This document shows positions 38,626 through 50,235 of a stretch of 64,000 nt of DNA, piece after piece; position 1 is the stretch's first letter; each line of letters starts with the position of its first letter. The stretch covers positions 26,285,941 to 26,349,940 of the forward strand of contig NC_034011.1 of the NCBI RefSeq assembly GCF_000346465.2, in the 5' to 3' direction. A program made the position numbers and the translations under genes. This stretch comes from Prunus persica (taxonomy: Eukaryota > Streptophyta > Magnoliopsida > Rosales > Rosaceae). The notes beneath the pieces were generated by a model that worked only from the letters and a program-made list of their open reading frames with translations, ran no database searches and was not told the origin of the DNA.

Positions 38626-38966
38626 GAGCATTTACAGTAATAGGGCGTATAATGAAATGTATGTTAAATATACATTTTTTGTGATTGGAATCACCCATAA
38701 TGAAGAGGTGTAAACGAGTGCAAATTTGCATCACCGCCATGATATGCAAATTTAAATGCATATATACATCTTTTTTTTATATTTCTTGCAGGTGGGATCT
38801 ACATGAGAAAATGTGAGAAAAAATAGTCAAAAGTGGGACCTATAGCAAAAAAGGTGAAAGAAATCAATTATACATCTTCCCTATTAGAGCAAAAATCACA
38901 TTTACAACCTTTGACGGTATAAAAGGAATGTAAAAGTGGCTTTACACCCTCCCACTGTGGATGCTC
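38626..38966. mobile_element. MITE with GAGCATYYACAGT ends
   Basis: A 341-bp element. The left end reads GAGCATTTACAGTAATAGGG and the right end, reverse-complemented, GAGCATCCACAGTGGGAGGG. Both flanks show TCA (38623-38625 and 38967-38969), a possible 3-bp target duplication. Inside, the arms around TTTACACCTC/GAGGTGTAAA are also complementary. Non-coding. Confidence 0.75.
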
Positions 38967-41256
38967 TCATACTAAACCCCAGAATTATTGGGCCATCCTA
39001 CCATATATCATCTGAAATTGGCATTCAGATTTAAAAATTTGAGTCTTTCTGCCTTGTTTGGAGTATGGTCCTTGTTTTTCTATGTACGTATAGTGCATAA
39101 AAATGACACTATTCAAAAACAGAGTTCATATTAAGGATGCTGATTGAGCCAGGTTTTCAAGTTTTGATCCCTTTATACATTGTACTATTGTACTACTCTA
39201 TAATTACTCGTTCTTTCATTGTTTTATAAAACAAGGAGGAGAAATATGGTATTATGTTCAGAGGCCATTAACGGAATCTCGGCTGCTTAAAAGAGACATG
39301 TCTCATCAACCCCATCACCATAACAGGGAGAAAGATATTTAAAGGGCAGTGAGCCCTACCACTAGGTTTTCATTTTCCTCTGCTTGATTTGATGATATTA
39401 TCATTATGGATCCCAAGACGACATAAACATACAGCTTTATTCTGCCTTTGGCTTCATTCTCTTCTGTGTCGATCGTCTATTTGATTTCATTGTAGTTATA
39501 TTGGTCGTTCTTAAGTCATTTTCCACCTACAATTTTTAGTGTTTGTCTTGTTGACCCGAAGCTGGCTGAGCCCTGAAATTTGGCCTTAAAGGTGTGGCTG
39601 CCTGGCTGGTTGTTAAACCAAGGAAAACAACGTTATTAATTTTTGACCAACTGACCCATTCGGCACGTGATGTGCAAACTTTCTTTTCATCAGGAGGAGC
39701 TTAGGAGGATCCCTAGCTACCTAGCTAGCTATGAAGTGCTGGCATTTTCATTTTTTTTATATGCGACCTTAAAAGGAGCAACCTTTTTGTTTTCTGCAAC
39801 TTTGTAATAAATAAAGAAATCACAACAAAACCCATACATCATCTTGCCGCATTTTTATTTACACTTGTGTTTATGGAGATGGGTAAATACCAGTACTGGG
39901 ATCTGTGGAATGGTGAGAGAGAAAGTTGAATATTTGTTTGGGCATTCTGGGTGGGACAAAAGGGTTTTGGATATGAACTTACACCATATTGGAGAGCAAT
40001 TTTACAAATTTCTGTTTACATGAAGATGGGCAAATTGAAATACCAGTACTGGGATCTGTGGCAGGCAGGGCATGAAAAAATCAAACAATCATATGACTTG
40101 TGTATTGGTCACTTCAACTCAATATGATTTATATCTGGTGTGGGTGTGGGTGTGAGTGTGACCTGTGAGGGGGATGGGGGTGTATTGTAATTTGCATGCC
40201 TTGTTGCTTTGCATAGCTGAAGAGACCCTTTCACAATTTTTGAAATCTTTTTGGGTTTGCTGTATCACCTAAAAAGGAAGAAAGGAAAAAAGTAAAAACA
40301 CTATTCTACTCAACTGTATTTTTCAATTCTTTCCTTCATTTCTCTTCTAGTTTCTCAAGTCTATCACCAAGAAAACTAACATAAACTTAATTAAAACCCA
40401 AATTCAGGACACCAGAGTTAGTTAGCTACATCAAAGGGTCCATTTCATATATGGTTATCATTAAAGAATCTTGCATGTTATTAAGAGAGCCTGATTAACT
40501 GAGAGCTAACTTTTTATTTTTATTTTTATAGAGAACCTTGACGGAATGAAGAATGAGAGCTAACTTCTTTAGAGCACTGTTCGTCGACATAAATTTTGCA
40601 TCATCCACCATCCCCACCCAAACTCATAATGTGATTCGGGCAGAGCAAAGTTGGACTTTCATTCTGATATTTCCAAATTATCAAGCTCTCTTTTTATGTA
40701 TTTTTATTCTCTCTTAGCTGGGGAAAGCTACCTCTCCCTGGAATCCTAAGCACTATTGCGCCAACCTCATGTGTGGACTTTGCTTTAGTTCTGATTTTGG
40801 GCATGTTAATTGGTTTTCACATTGGTTTATCTTTTATCATCAACTTTAATCATTCGTTTTTTTTTTTTTTTTTTGGTTGAATTGGCAGGAACGGCTCATG
40901 GTGAAAAATTGAAACGACAAGCAACTTTATCCACATGGGTGCATGGGGGGTTAGTGGTTAGTGGTTTTGCAAACTGCACTTCTTCTTCTGTCAATTTCCC
41001 CCGACCCTACAAATGATGCATGCAAAGGAGGAGGAGGTCCCATGGTCCATCCCCTCTGTGTGACTCACTCTGACTGTGAGGCTTTCACCCTATCATCCCG
41101 ATAAAAACATGTAAATCACAAAGATAAGGATAATACTGTTTTGCTATCTCAAACTACTGTTTTGCTATCTCAAACTAAGTAAACTGTGAAACACAGTGAA
41201 ACCTCTCTCTCCTTGTTTTTTTTTTCTTTTTTTGCTTCTTTTCTGCTAACTAGACA

Positions 41257-41260
<4 letters not shown>

Positions 41261-41288
<28 letters not shown>
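41261..41288. repeat. (CT)n microsatellite
   Basis: About 14 CT dinucleotides, 340 bp upstream of the ABHD17-like start codon. Confidence 0.9.
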
Positions 41289-41289
<1 letters not shown>

Positions 41290-41541
41290 GTTCTTTATGC
41301 TCCATCTCTCTCTCAACTGCACACGGAGACATATATGATATACATACATTTGAAGTATATTTATAATAGCCACGGTGACAAGAACAACCTCCCTTCTCTC
41401 TGATTGAGTCTCTCTTTTTCTTTTGCCGTAAAAGAATAAAGTCTAATCTTCTGGAGAAAAGGAAAAAGCAGCAAGGAATGTCGATCTGAGCTTAATTCCC
41501 ACATAAAAATCCAATCAAAATTAATATTCTTTTTCCCCATT

Positions 41542-41545
<4 letters not shown>

Positions 41546-41597
<52 letters not shown>
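41546..41597. repeat. (GA)n microsatellite in 5' leader of ABHD17-like gene
   Basis: About 26 GA dinucleotides ending 26 bp before the start codon at 41624, so very probably within the transcribed leader. Confidence 0.9.
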
Positions 41598-41602
<5 letters not shown>

Positions 41603-41623
41603 CTGCAATTCAGAGAGAGAGTG

Positions 41624-44449
41624 ATGGGTGGGGTGACCTCGTCCATGGCGGCCAAGTTCGCCTTTTTCCCACCGAACCCACCATCCTACAAGCTCATCAC
41701 AGACGACCACACTGGTCTCTTGCTTCTCAGCCCATTCCCCCACCGAGAAAACGTCGAGGTTCTCAAATTGCCGACTCGGCGTGGCACTGAGATAGTGGCC
41801 ATCTACATTCGCCACCCCTTGGCCACTTCTACTCTGCTTTACTCTCATGGCAACGCCGCCGATCTGGGCCAGATGTACGAGCTGTTCATCGAATTGAGCA
41901 TCCACTTGCGCGTCAATCTCATGGGGTACTCTGTTTTGCTACTTCTACTACTCTCTCTCTCTTCCAAGTTTACCTCTTTCTTTGATACTTTCTCCTATTT
42001 TCTCTGCCACTTTTGGAATATTGGCTTCCAGATTTCGAGCTTTTTGCTCTTTGTTCTCACTTACTTGTCAGTGTTGGCATCTGGGTTTTTCTAAATTCGG
42101 AGCTTTTTGTTCGTTTTTGTCACTCGCTTACTATTCTTGGCATCTGGGCTGGGTTTTATTAGTCCAGTGTTCAGCTGTACTTTGCTGGTATTTTATGGTA
42201 ATTTGAATGTTTCTTCGTATTGATTTGCTATACAGTGGATGTATTGTAAGTGGTGAGCTGGAATTATGGTAAAATAGCTTGAAAGGCATTTTGGAGTAGT
42301 TTTCTTGAGACTTCTAGTAGAATCCTTCTAAAATAAAGGTTTGATTTTTAGTTATGGATAAAGTGCGATGTAGCTGGGGTTTTTATGCTTAGATATACCG
42401 GTTAATTTCATGAAATCGAAATTAGTTATGATGCTGTGGTTCGGTCCACTGATCTACCATTTCTGTGATGTATTGATTGAATTATCCAGCCCCTTTGCGT
42501 GCTTAGAGTGAACAGTCCAGTTTGAGATGGTAGTGTAACTGCTAGCACCTTTCATGCTGTGAGGATTGCTGTTTGGTGTGGCTTTGTCCCTGAAGTGCAT
42601 AATTGATTGTGTAGTCTTCACGCTGCATGATGCCTTTCCATGCCAGTGTCTAATACCAGCAATCACCACATCCATAGTTCCAGCTTTCTTCTAAATTTTG
42701 TTTTTGACAAGTTATGCCATCCTTGATTTTTAGAAATAAATTCTCCATTACATGATTTATCATTTATCTGTTATTTGTCATTACAATTAAGAGTATTCGC
42801 ATTGTTACAATTACAAGTCTAAGTAATAAAATAGAATGGTGGTAAGATCCTTATATATATCTGCAATGTTTTGCAGGTATGATTATTCAGGGTATGGGCA
42901 ATCATCTGGAAAGGTCTGTTATTTGAACAGTTATCTTTTTGTATTAACTAGTTGTTGAGCACAATGCATCGTGTAAGGCCGTATTTTCTCTGTTCCAGGC
43001 AAGTGAGCAGAATACATATGCAGATATTGAAGCTGCATATAAGTGTCTTGAAGAAAGCTATGGTACTAAGCAGGAAGATATCATTCTCTATGGCCAATCT
43101 GTTGGAAGTGGCCCCACATTGGATCTTGCTGCTCGGCTGCCTCAGTTAAGAGCTGTTGTCCTGCATAGTCCCATACTATCTGGTTTAAGGGTCATGTATC
43201 CTGTAAAGCGTACATACTGGTTTGACATTTATAAGGTAAGACAACTCCTTTCATTTTGGTTATCCCATCTTATGGTTGGTTGGCGAGTTTATGACCTTGA
43301 TCTAATTGTATGCTTTATGGTGTCATTTGTGCGCAGAATATTGATAAAATTCCACTGGTCAATTGTCCTGTTCTCATCATTCATGTAAGTATGCTACTCC
43401 AGATTTTTCTACTTTGTAATTTTCTTATATGATTAATGTATGCCAATATGGGGTTTATAGATGTATGAGGCATGAAAGACTGGCATAAGAATGACTTTTT
43501 TTTGTTTTGCTTCTTTTGCATGCTTTGTAAGTTCCATACCATATAGGGTTTAGATTATCTATTCTTTGGATGGTCAAATACATGGCCAATTTTAATCCAG
43601 CTGGATAATTTATTCTTCTGATTTGCTTTAGGTCTCTATAGGTTGACATGATGAGATGAAATTTTACTGATTATTGGGAGAGTAATTTGTTTGCATGCCG
43701 GATAACAAATTGTCAACAGTTTTTTGTTGATGCATCGGATCGGAGAAAAACCCTGCAGTTCTTAACAGTTTATTTCCTAGGCTACAAATTTCTTAGCTCA
43801 ATAATGGAATTTTACGAAAGAGAGTATTGCTGCTGTTGAATAAGGGATTTCTTTGATCCTCACGCATCTGGAATGCCACGTTGAAGGGTTTTCTAGGGTG
43901 AGATGGCAATTGTCCTTGTTTAATTCATAAATCTTCACATTTGTTCGTCATTATATCTTTTTGTAGGGAACTGCGGACGAAGTAGTTGATTGCTCTCATG
44001 GGAAGCAACTGTGGGAACTATGTAAAGAGAAGTATGAACCACTATGGCTTAAAGGAGGGAACCACTGTGATTTAGAGCTGTATCCTGAGTATATCAGGCA
44101 TCTCAAGAAGTTCATATCAACTGTTGAGAAGTCTCCTTCCCAAAGGTACAATTCTAGGAGAAGCACAGACCAATTTGAGCAGCCTCGGAAGAGTACTGAT
44201 GTTTATGAAGTTTCAAGGAAGAGCACAGATCGAAGAGAGAAACCAAGGAAGAGCACTGATAGGCCTGAAAAGCTGAAAAATCAATTCATTAGTGCTGATA
44301 AACTAGAAAAATTAAGAGTATCTTTTGATCATATGGAAAGGTCTCGGAGAAGCGTGGACTGCCATGAAAAGTCCAGAAAAAGTATTGACCACCAACTGGA
44401 CAGAGCACGGAAGAGTGTTGATCGGTTGGATAGAATACGAACTGGGTAA
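41624..44449 (+). CDS. ABHD17-type alpha/beta hydrolase with C-terminal RKSxD repeats
   Basis: Five coding exons, 41624-41925, 42877-42913, 42999-43235, 43337-43384 and 43967-44449, give 368 residues. The start MGGVTSS fits the N-myristoylation consensus (Gly2, Ser6). The hydrolase fold has [14 protein letters not shown] (oxyanion region), the nucleophile elbow GQSVGSG, the acidic residue in GTADEVVD and the histidine in GGNHCDLE, a complete catalytic triad. Animal ABHD17 proteins depalmitoylate membrane proteins; the plant substrate is unknown. The last about 100 residues are unusual: six or more repeats of RKSTD or RRSVD spaced about 13 residues apart, a likely phosphorylated, disordered tail. 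The start was chosen at the Met after the GA tract, where family members begin. Arabidopsis At5g14390 and At3g01690 are, from memory, close relatives. Confidence 0.92.
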
Positions 44450-45951
44450 ACGTTGTTATAAAACCATATGCAAAATTCAAAGCCTGGGTTTGGTGTTGTG
44501 GGAAAATTATTTGGGTCTTTCTTTCTTCTAATTTATGGTATTCTTGCTGTGTAATTTGTATTTGTGGCAGTTGTATAACTACTATTGCATGAAATGAAAA
44601 AGGGTTTGGGTTTATTATGGTTTTCTTCTTTCTTGTGAATGCAATCCATTCTCTTAGGTTCTCACCAGAAGGGAACAGAACTAGAAAAGAGTGGAAAGTG
44701 AAAACCTTACTCAATTGTAATGTATTGACATAAACTATACCTACGAACAAACTACAAATTGAAAAAGGCATTGGCATAAACGTCGCAGATGACAAACTAC
44801 GCTCCAAACTGTGATGATATCTTCTATTCTCCTTAGGCCAGGAGTTGATGCCATTGACATTGAGTAGCGATCGGAATTATCATTGTGCTCTCTACTAACT
44901 TTTTTGGAGTGCTGAGTACATGGTAACTTTATTGGAATACCAATAACAAAGGTCCGACTCTCTTTTTTTTAGCACCGTTATTTTTTGGAATACCAATAAC
45001 AAAGGCCCGACTGTCTTTTTTTTTAATCACAAACGGTGCTAGCCAATTTTACATCACATCTCCACTAGGCTCTACAAACGTGATGGCTGATAAACTCAGG
45101 GAGGATGCAAACTAGTTTGGATTTGGAAAAGACAATTGACTATTTGGAGCAATTTCCAATGTTTAATCCTTTACCGTGCGTTTGGATGAGGAAATTTAAA
45201 AGTACAAAGGATTTCATAAATGACGAAAATTAGTGTTATAGAATTTGTAAATTTTCTTGTTTAGATGACTGATTTAAAACACGGAATTTAACCTTTATTT
45301 GTTAAATCATCTTTTTTTAAAACTCAATCTCTCTTGGAATTTTAGAAATGACGACTTTTAGATAGAATTTAAACTTGGGATTTATGATATCCAAATTCTA
45401 TGTTTTTTTCCAAGCAGAATTTCTAAATTTCTATGTTTTTTTATCCAAACACCGGAATGGGTTCATGTCAATTTAGAAATACTGAGTTTTGTCAAAATCC
45501 CAAGTTTATTTCCCTCATCCAAACGCACCATAGGTTGTAAACTCGGTCCAGGCCCGCCAATCAGCTGGACTGGAACTCAAAGTCCTCTCATTGCGTTTTC
45601 AACTCCATCAGCTTTCAATCAATATTTCAATCTCTCATTCTCAAATTGTGACACCAGAAATGGTTCATTCTAGTTCTTTATTGTATTACTCGTATATTCC
45701 CTAAAGCAGTTTACAACTTGGTGTTGATTACACATTCTGCGTGAAACATGAGTACAATTTGATTACACATTCTAATTTCATTGCTGTCAGTGAAAATAGC
45801 TTCTGAGCAGGTTATGTATTTTGTTCCTGCAACCATCTATTGTTGCAAAGTGCTGACTTCTGTGTGAACCAACATTCCAAGTTTCACCTAGTCCTCGCTT
45901 TCGTGCAAACGAGCTTAATTGAATAAACTGCCATTTATCAGAGAGAGCCAG
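44450..45951. other. Convergent gap between ABHD17-like and GPDH genes
   Basis: Holds the two 3' regions. A tandem duplication at 44933-45025 repeats GGAATACCAATAACAAAGG(T/C)CCGACT. A miniature inverted-repeat element lies at 45175-45529. A 172-residue minus-strand frame at 44289-44807 overlaps the hydrolase gene antisense and has no protein features. Confidence 0.5.
45175..45529. mobile_element. MITE with GTGCGTTTGGATGAGG ends
   Basis: A 355-bp element: left end CGTGCGTTTGGATGAGGAAA, right end reverse-complemented GGTGCGTTTGGATGAGGGAA. The interior is AT-rich and also partly self-complementary. No clear target duplication was identified. Confidence 0.7.
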
Positions 45952-48692
45952 CTAGAGTTCAGGTTTGCGCTCAGAGTGCTCAACTATGGCTGAGGGAGGA
46001 AGGGAGCCAATGCAGATCTCATGAACTGTTGCAAACAGTGGGAAAAACTCTAGCCACCCACGGTGGCTTAGAACTTCATAAACCTCTTTTGCTGTTGACA
46101 CACCCTTCAGAAAAGGAAAAATAACTGTTAAATAATGAGAGTTATATAAACAGATAGCTTCAGGCTGCATCTGCAAAAGATCAAGCTATAGATATGTTTG
46201 TGGACTCAAAATACAAATCCTCTTAAGTTTCTTCCAGATACTATTAACAAGTTAGAAATAACAAAGATATGTTTGAAAACCATCACAACTTCTTGTGCAT
46301 ATGTAATCAATGTACAAATCTGAGTAATAACACATTTCAGTTATCTGTTTATAATGTTTAATATAAACCTGTAATTTTTGACCCTGCAGCATTTCTGCTT
46401 CGAGCTCATCAAACGATCTGCAGACAACAAACATAAGGGTGATAGTTAAATACTTTTTACTTTTACAAGGTTTATCTGCTGGAGCTTTAAAGCTTTTACC
46501 TTTTCCCTCCACTCCTTGCAAAAGCTTCAGCAACTTTCCTGTTTCTTCCACCCACTGCCATACACACTGAGGTCAGAAACTTAAGAAAGAAAAATAAAAT
46601 AAATAGAAGGAAGAAATCCTCCTGCTTCCTTACAGCATGTTGTGATGAGATCAGCAACACCACAACTTTCAAAGAAGGTGCTGTCCTTGACAGATGAAAA
46701 CAACATCTTGGAAAATGCCTTCATCTCTCTTAGACCAATTCTCATAATTGCAGCCTGGTCATTCAAAATAACCAGTCAAAATGAAATAGAAAAGGCAGAT
46801 GAGACATGGGTTCAAACTAGACAGAAATGTTTGAACTTACCTTTGTGTTATTTCCCATCTCCAATCCATCCACAAAACCTGTTCCATTAGTAATTAAACC
46901 CTCTATTAATTGCTCATTCAAACTTGAGAAGGGAAAGATACATTAGTACTACAAACCTGCTGCTATGGCCACAACATTTTTCAGGGTCCCACACAGTTCT
47001 ACTCCTTCCACGTCTTGGACCTATAAATTTCATACGACCCAAAAAGTGTGAACGGAGCAAACCTTCAATATTTAGTCGATATAAATCACAAAATCCAATT
47101 TTATGATGCATCAAAAGCTTTCAGTGCTTACATGCTATCAAATGGTTACTACATTGAGTGGATGTTAAAGTAGTTCCCGCCCATGCCAAGATTCATGATA
47201 GTAAGAGTACTTTATTATGACATTGATTTGTAACAATGTATTTGATGTACTCACAGGTGTGACTATGAAGTAGGGAGTACTAAACAAATGAACCCATTTC
47301 TCTGCAATCGCTCTGTTTTCTCTGTATCCAACTGTGGCTTCACTAAATTTCTCCAAAGCAATCTACACAAACAGTCTCTAATTTCAGATAAACTAGATTT
47401 GATGATCTGGCACAAGAAAGCTCTAAAATAGATTGAAAAGTCGGGCCAAATTACCTCATTAGCTATGTTTGCTCCCATTAGAACACAACAATTAATGCCC
47501 AATTGCTCCGAGATGAGTGTAGAGATCATGCACGGGCCCTCCATCTTGACCTCCATTCCTTTGATGAGGGAAATAGCTTCCACATCCCCTTTTATCTTCC
47601 CAACAAGTCTCTTGCATATACCCTCCATAAATTGATGTGGAGTAACAAACACCAACATGTTTGCACCATTCACTGCAAAACTCCCCCACTTGAATTACAA
47701 AAATTTGCTCCAAGTACCCAACAAATTACACAAGTTTAGAAACATCGAAATTGAGTACCTGCATTGTCAAGGTCTGGGTCTGCAACAACATTTTTCCCCA
47801 GCTTTATGCCGGGCAGATATTTCACATTTTCCTATTGAAGAAAATGGATAGGAAGATTAAATGGGAAGAATTAGTTCATCACATATAAGAGGAGAGGAAT
47901 GAATGAATGTATGAAAGGTCATTGATTTTTACATTGTTTCTGTTGATGGCATCTGTGAGCTTCTCACCACTCGGTAACGTTTCCTCAAATACCCACATTC
48001 TCACTTCATCTGAATTTCATTGGAGAAAAAACAAAACTCGAATTGAAAATGGAAGTAAATCAACTGAACATGTATTGGAATATCAGAATTTTCATTCATT
48101 GAACAGCCAAGACCACAAAAGCCCAGAATCAAACAGGGAAATGCAATTAACTTGACATTCTTTAAGAAATCAGACCCTGTTCCAAAATCAGGCTCTATTC
48201 AGTTTCTCAACAGCAACCAAATCCAAAAAGTAGAATTCAAGAATAGTGGATAAACCAAAATTCTGACTGGTGGCATAAATAAAAATCCAGACTTGCATTG
48301 CATTGCATTGCATGCAAAAAAGAAAATGGAAATGTCGAAAACAAATAATACATAAAAGATATACCATGGAAAGAAGAGAGCCTGAGGGTGTTAGAGGCAA
48401 TGAGTTTGGCAGCCACACTGCCCCAGTTGCCACTACCCACAACGGTGACTTTGGTTTTGTGTAGAGCTTCATGGTCTCTAGTGTAAGTGTTGTTATTTTG
48501 GGGCAGAGTTTCTCCGTCTTGTTGAAGTTCTGGAGCCATGGATGAAGAGAGAGAACGAGAGGGAGATGGAGAGAATACGGAAGAAAGAAGCAAAGGGTAA
48601 ATGGGTAATGCGTGGAAGAGAGGATTAGGAGCGAGAGAGGAGGGCAGGAGAGAATATAAGAGAGAAGACACTCGTCGGGGCGGAGATGCCAT
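45952..48692 (-). CDS. NAD-dependent glycerol-3-phosphate dehydrogenase, GPDHp type
   Basis: Eleven coding exons on the minus strand: 48365-48692, 47933-48009, 47759-47831, 47455-47672, 47255-47362, 46957-47020, 46841-46878, 46634-46754, 46500-46554, 46369-46417 and 45952-46104, giving 427 residues. The enzyme interconverts dihydroxyacetone phosphate and glycerol 3-phosphate with NADH. Motifs: the Rossmann GSGNWGS (residues 86-92), [17 protein letters not shown], the catalytic-lysine region [14 protein letters not shown] and GNNTKAAIMRIG, and [13 protein letters not shown]. The first about 51 residues ([20 protein letters not shown] and on) are Ser/Leu/Pro-rich with no acids, a transit peptide, so I chose the start at 48692. 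A second Met at 48539 (MAPELQQ) would give a 376-residue protein without it. Sequence similarity is to the GPDHp type (Arabidopsis At5g40610), not the cytosolic GPDHC1 type. Confidence 0.92.
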
Positions 48693-48918
48693 ACACGTTT
48701 CGTCACAAACGATGTGTTTCCAGTTAAATCTGGCGATCTCCTCTATGATTGACACTTTGACAATATATATTTATGTATGTTTTATCTCTCATGCGCAAAT
48801 AAATTTAAAAAAAAAAACTCATATAAATATTGATTTTACTTTGATATTTTAGTTACGTAATTCTAGCTAAATTCTGTATTTTTAAATATATATATATATA
48901 AAACAAAAGGAATAGAAT

Positions 48919-49125
48919 GGTGAAACATTTAAAATACCAGAAAATATCATTGGTTAATTCAAATATTAATAATTGAAATTATTAATTAAATGAGGATAAT
49001 ATTGTAAATTTATATTTTTATATTATAAACAAATAATAGGTCCTACTTTTATGGAACATAACTACCCATGTTATCTTTTCTTAATTTTAAAAATAAAATT
49101 TATAAAAAATAAAAAACCATCTACT
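48919..49125 (+). repeat. Third copy of the window-start repeat
   Basis: Matches the repeat units at 3-235 and 236-480: GGTGAAACATT, ACCAGAAAATATC, ATTAATTAAATGAGGATAAT and TATGGAACATAACTACCCATG all recur in order. It lacks the GC-rich terminal hairpin seen at about 456-486. Confidence 0.8.
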
Positions 49126-50018
49126 AACTACTTTTATTAATTTATTTAATTTCATCTAGACTTAATAAAGACAATGTTAATACTTTATGATAAGAATATA
49201 TGGTTATATTGGTGTCATTGGTCAATGTAGTGGAGTGGACCCATTTGATTTTGGTATCAATACCATCTACTAACAACTAAAAGGTTTAATAAATGAAAAT
49301 TTCCAAAGGGAATAAGATGGAGTGAACGGTAGATTTTAGGTTCCAGTCTTCTTGTAGACACATATAAAATGATATATTATTATGTTGGCAAGAGATTTGT
49401 AGTTAAAGTGATTAAAAGTTTCATTTATCCTTGTATCGATTCGTATTATTTATATTAAAAATAATATCGTATTCAATAATATTTATATATTTATGAGTAA
49501 TTAGTTGGAGGGTAAGCTTAAGTTACATCGTTGACATGTACATGTATAAATGATAGTAGTAGTAGGCTAGTGGGCGTAGGTATAGTTGAGTTAGTCATTC
49601 TATAGCGAGACGTCATCTAAGCTAAGATCCTTAAATGAGGTTATATCTCTTAATCGTTAGATCAAATTGACCAGTTTGATATGATAAGATCGAAAAAACT
49701 AACAAATTTGATCGAACAGTTAAAATATATTCCCTTGTCTAAGGGCCTCACTATAGAATTCTTGATAGTTAGAGTTATGAAGGGGATAAATGTGGTGGGC
49801 AGGATTTTGAATTTATAGGGTAACAGCCGTCCTATATATTTCTCTTTGTCTGGTTGTTTGGGCTAATAACCAGAGGTTGTGCCGATGAGACCACCATGGA
49901 GATGGAGCATGGAGGTGGAGATATGGAGGCCCATAATCTATTACTTAATCCCCACCTAATCAAACCCATTACAAATCCCTAAATAAATAAATTTGCAACA
50001 GAAAAACAAGTTAATTAA

Positions 50019-50047
50019 GGTCCTTGTTTTCTTTCTAATAATAGATG
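50019..50047 (+). promoter_or_regulatory. Shared AGP upstream block, copy 1
   Basis: GGTCCTTGTTTTCTTTC followed by TAATAATAGATG, 189-217 bp before the start codon of the first arabinogalactan gene. Near-identical blocks precede the other two genes (51784-51818 and 55621-55660). Confidence 0.65.
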
Positions 50048-50235
50048 ATAGATAATAGAAGAAGCATGCGCTAACACCGGAGGGCCAAGAAAACCCATCT
50101 CTGCTCTCTCCTCAACCCATCCTACCAAACTACATATATCCCTACTCTCCCTCCCACCACCCACGTCCACCTGCTTCTAACTTGACTGCCTACACTTTGA
50201 TAAGAGCTGCAAATTAAACAGTGCAAGAAGCAAAG

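Larger units (their letters stand above)
37269..41623. other. Long gene-free interval with repeats
   Basis: A 4.3-kb stretch with no credible coding gene on either strand. It contains a MITE (38626-38966), a local duplication (39861-39915 and 40010-40065, sharing AATACCAGTACTGGGATCTG), a 22-bp tandem duplication at 41136-41178 (ACTGTTTTGCTATCTCAAAC), a (CT)n tract at 41261-41288 and the (GA)n tract before the ABHD17-like gene. I looked for common plant microRNA sequences (for example miR156, miR160, miR166, miR172) and saw none. Confidence 0.5.
48693..50235. other. Divergent region between GPDH and first AGP gene
   Basis: Contains both promoters, the third copy of the window-start repeat (48919-49125), a weak SINE-like piece near 49395-49470, and the conserved AGP upstream block at 50019-50047. 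No gene seen. Confidence 0.5.

Noticed and set aside
37269..41500. Possible microRNA gene in the long gene-free interval
   Set aside because: No match to conserved plant microRNAs such as miR156, 160, 166, 167, 171 or 172 was found by eye, and no convincing hairpin outside the MITE.
41540..41905. A minus-strand open frame ending in a Ser-Leu repeat
   Set aside because: It reads the GA microsatellite in antisense and overlaps the first exon of the hydrolase gene.
44289..44807. A 172-residue minus-strand open frame
   Set aside because: Antisense to the last exon and 3' UTR of the ABHD17-like gene; no domain, no likely start context.
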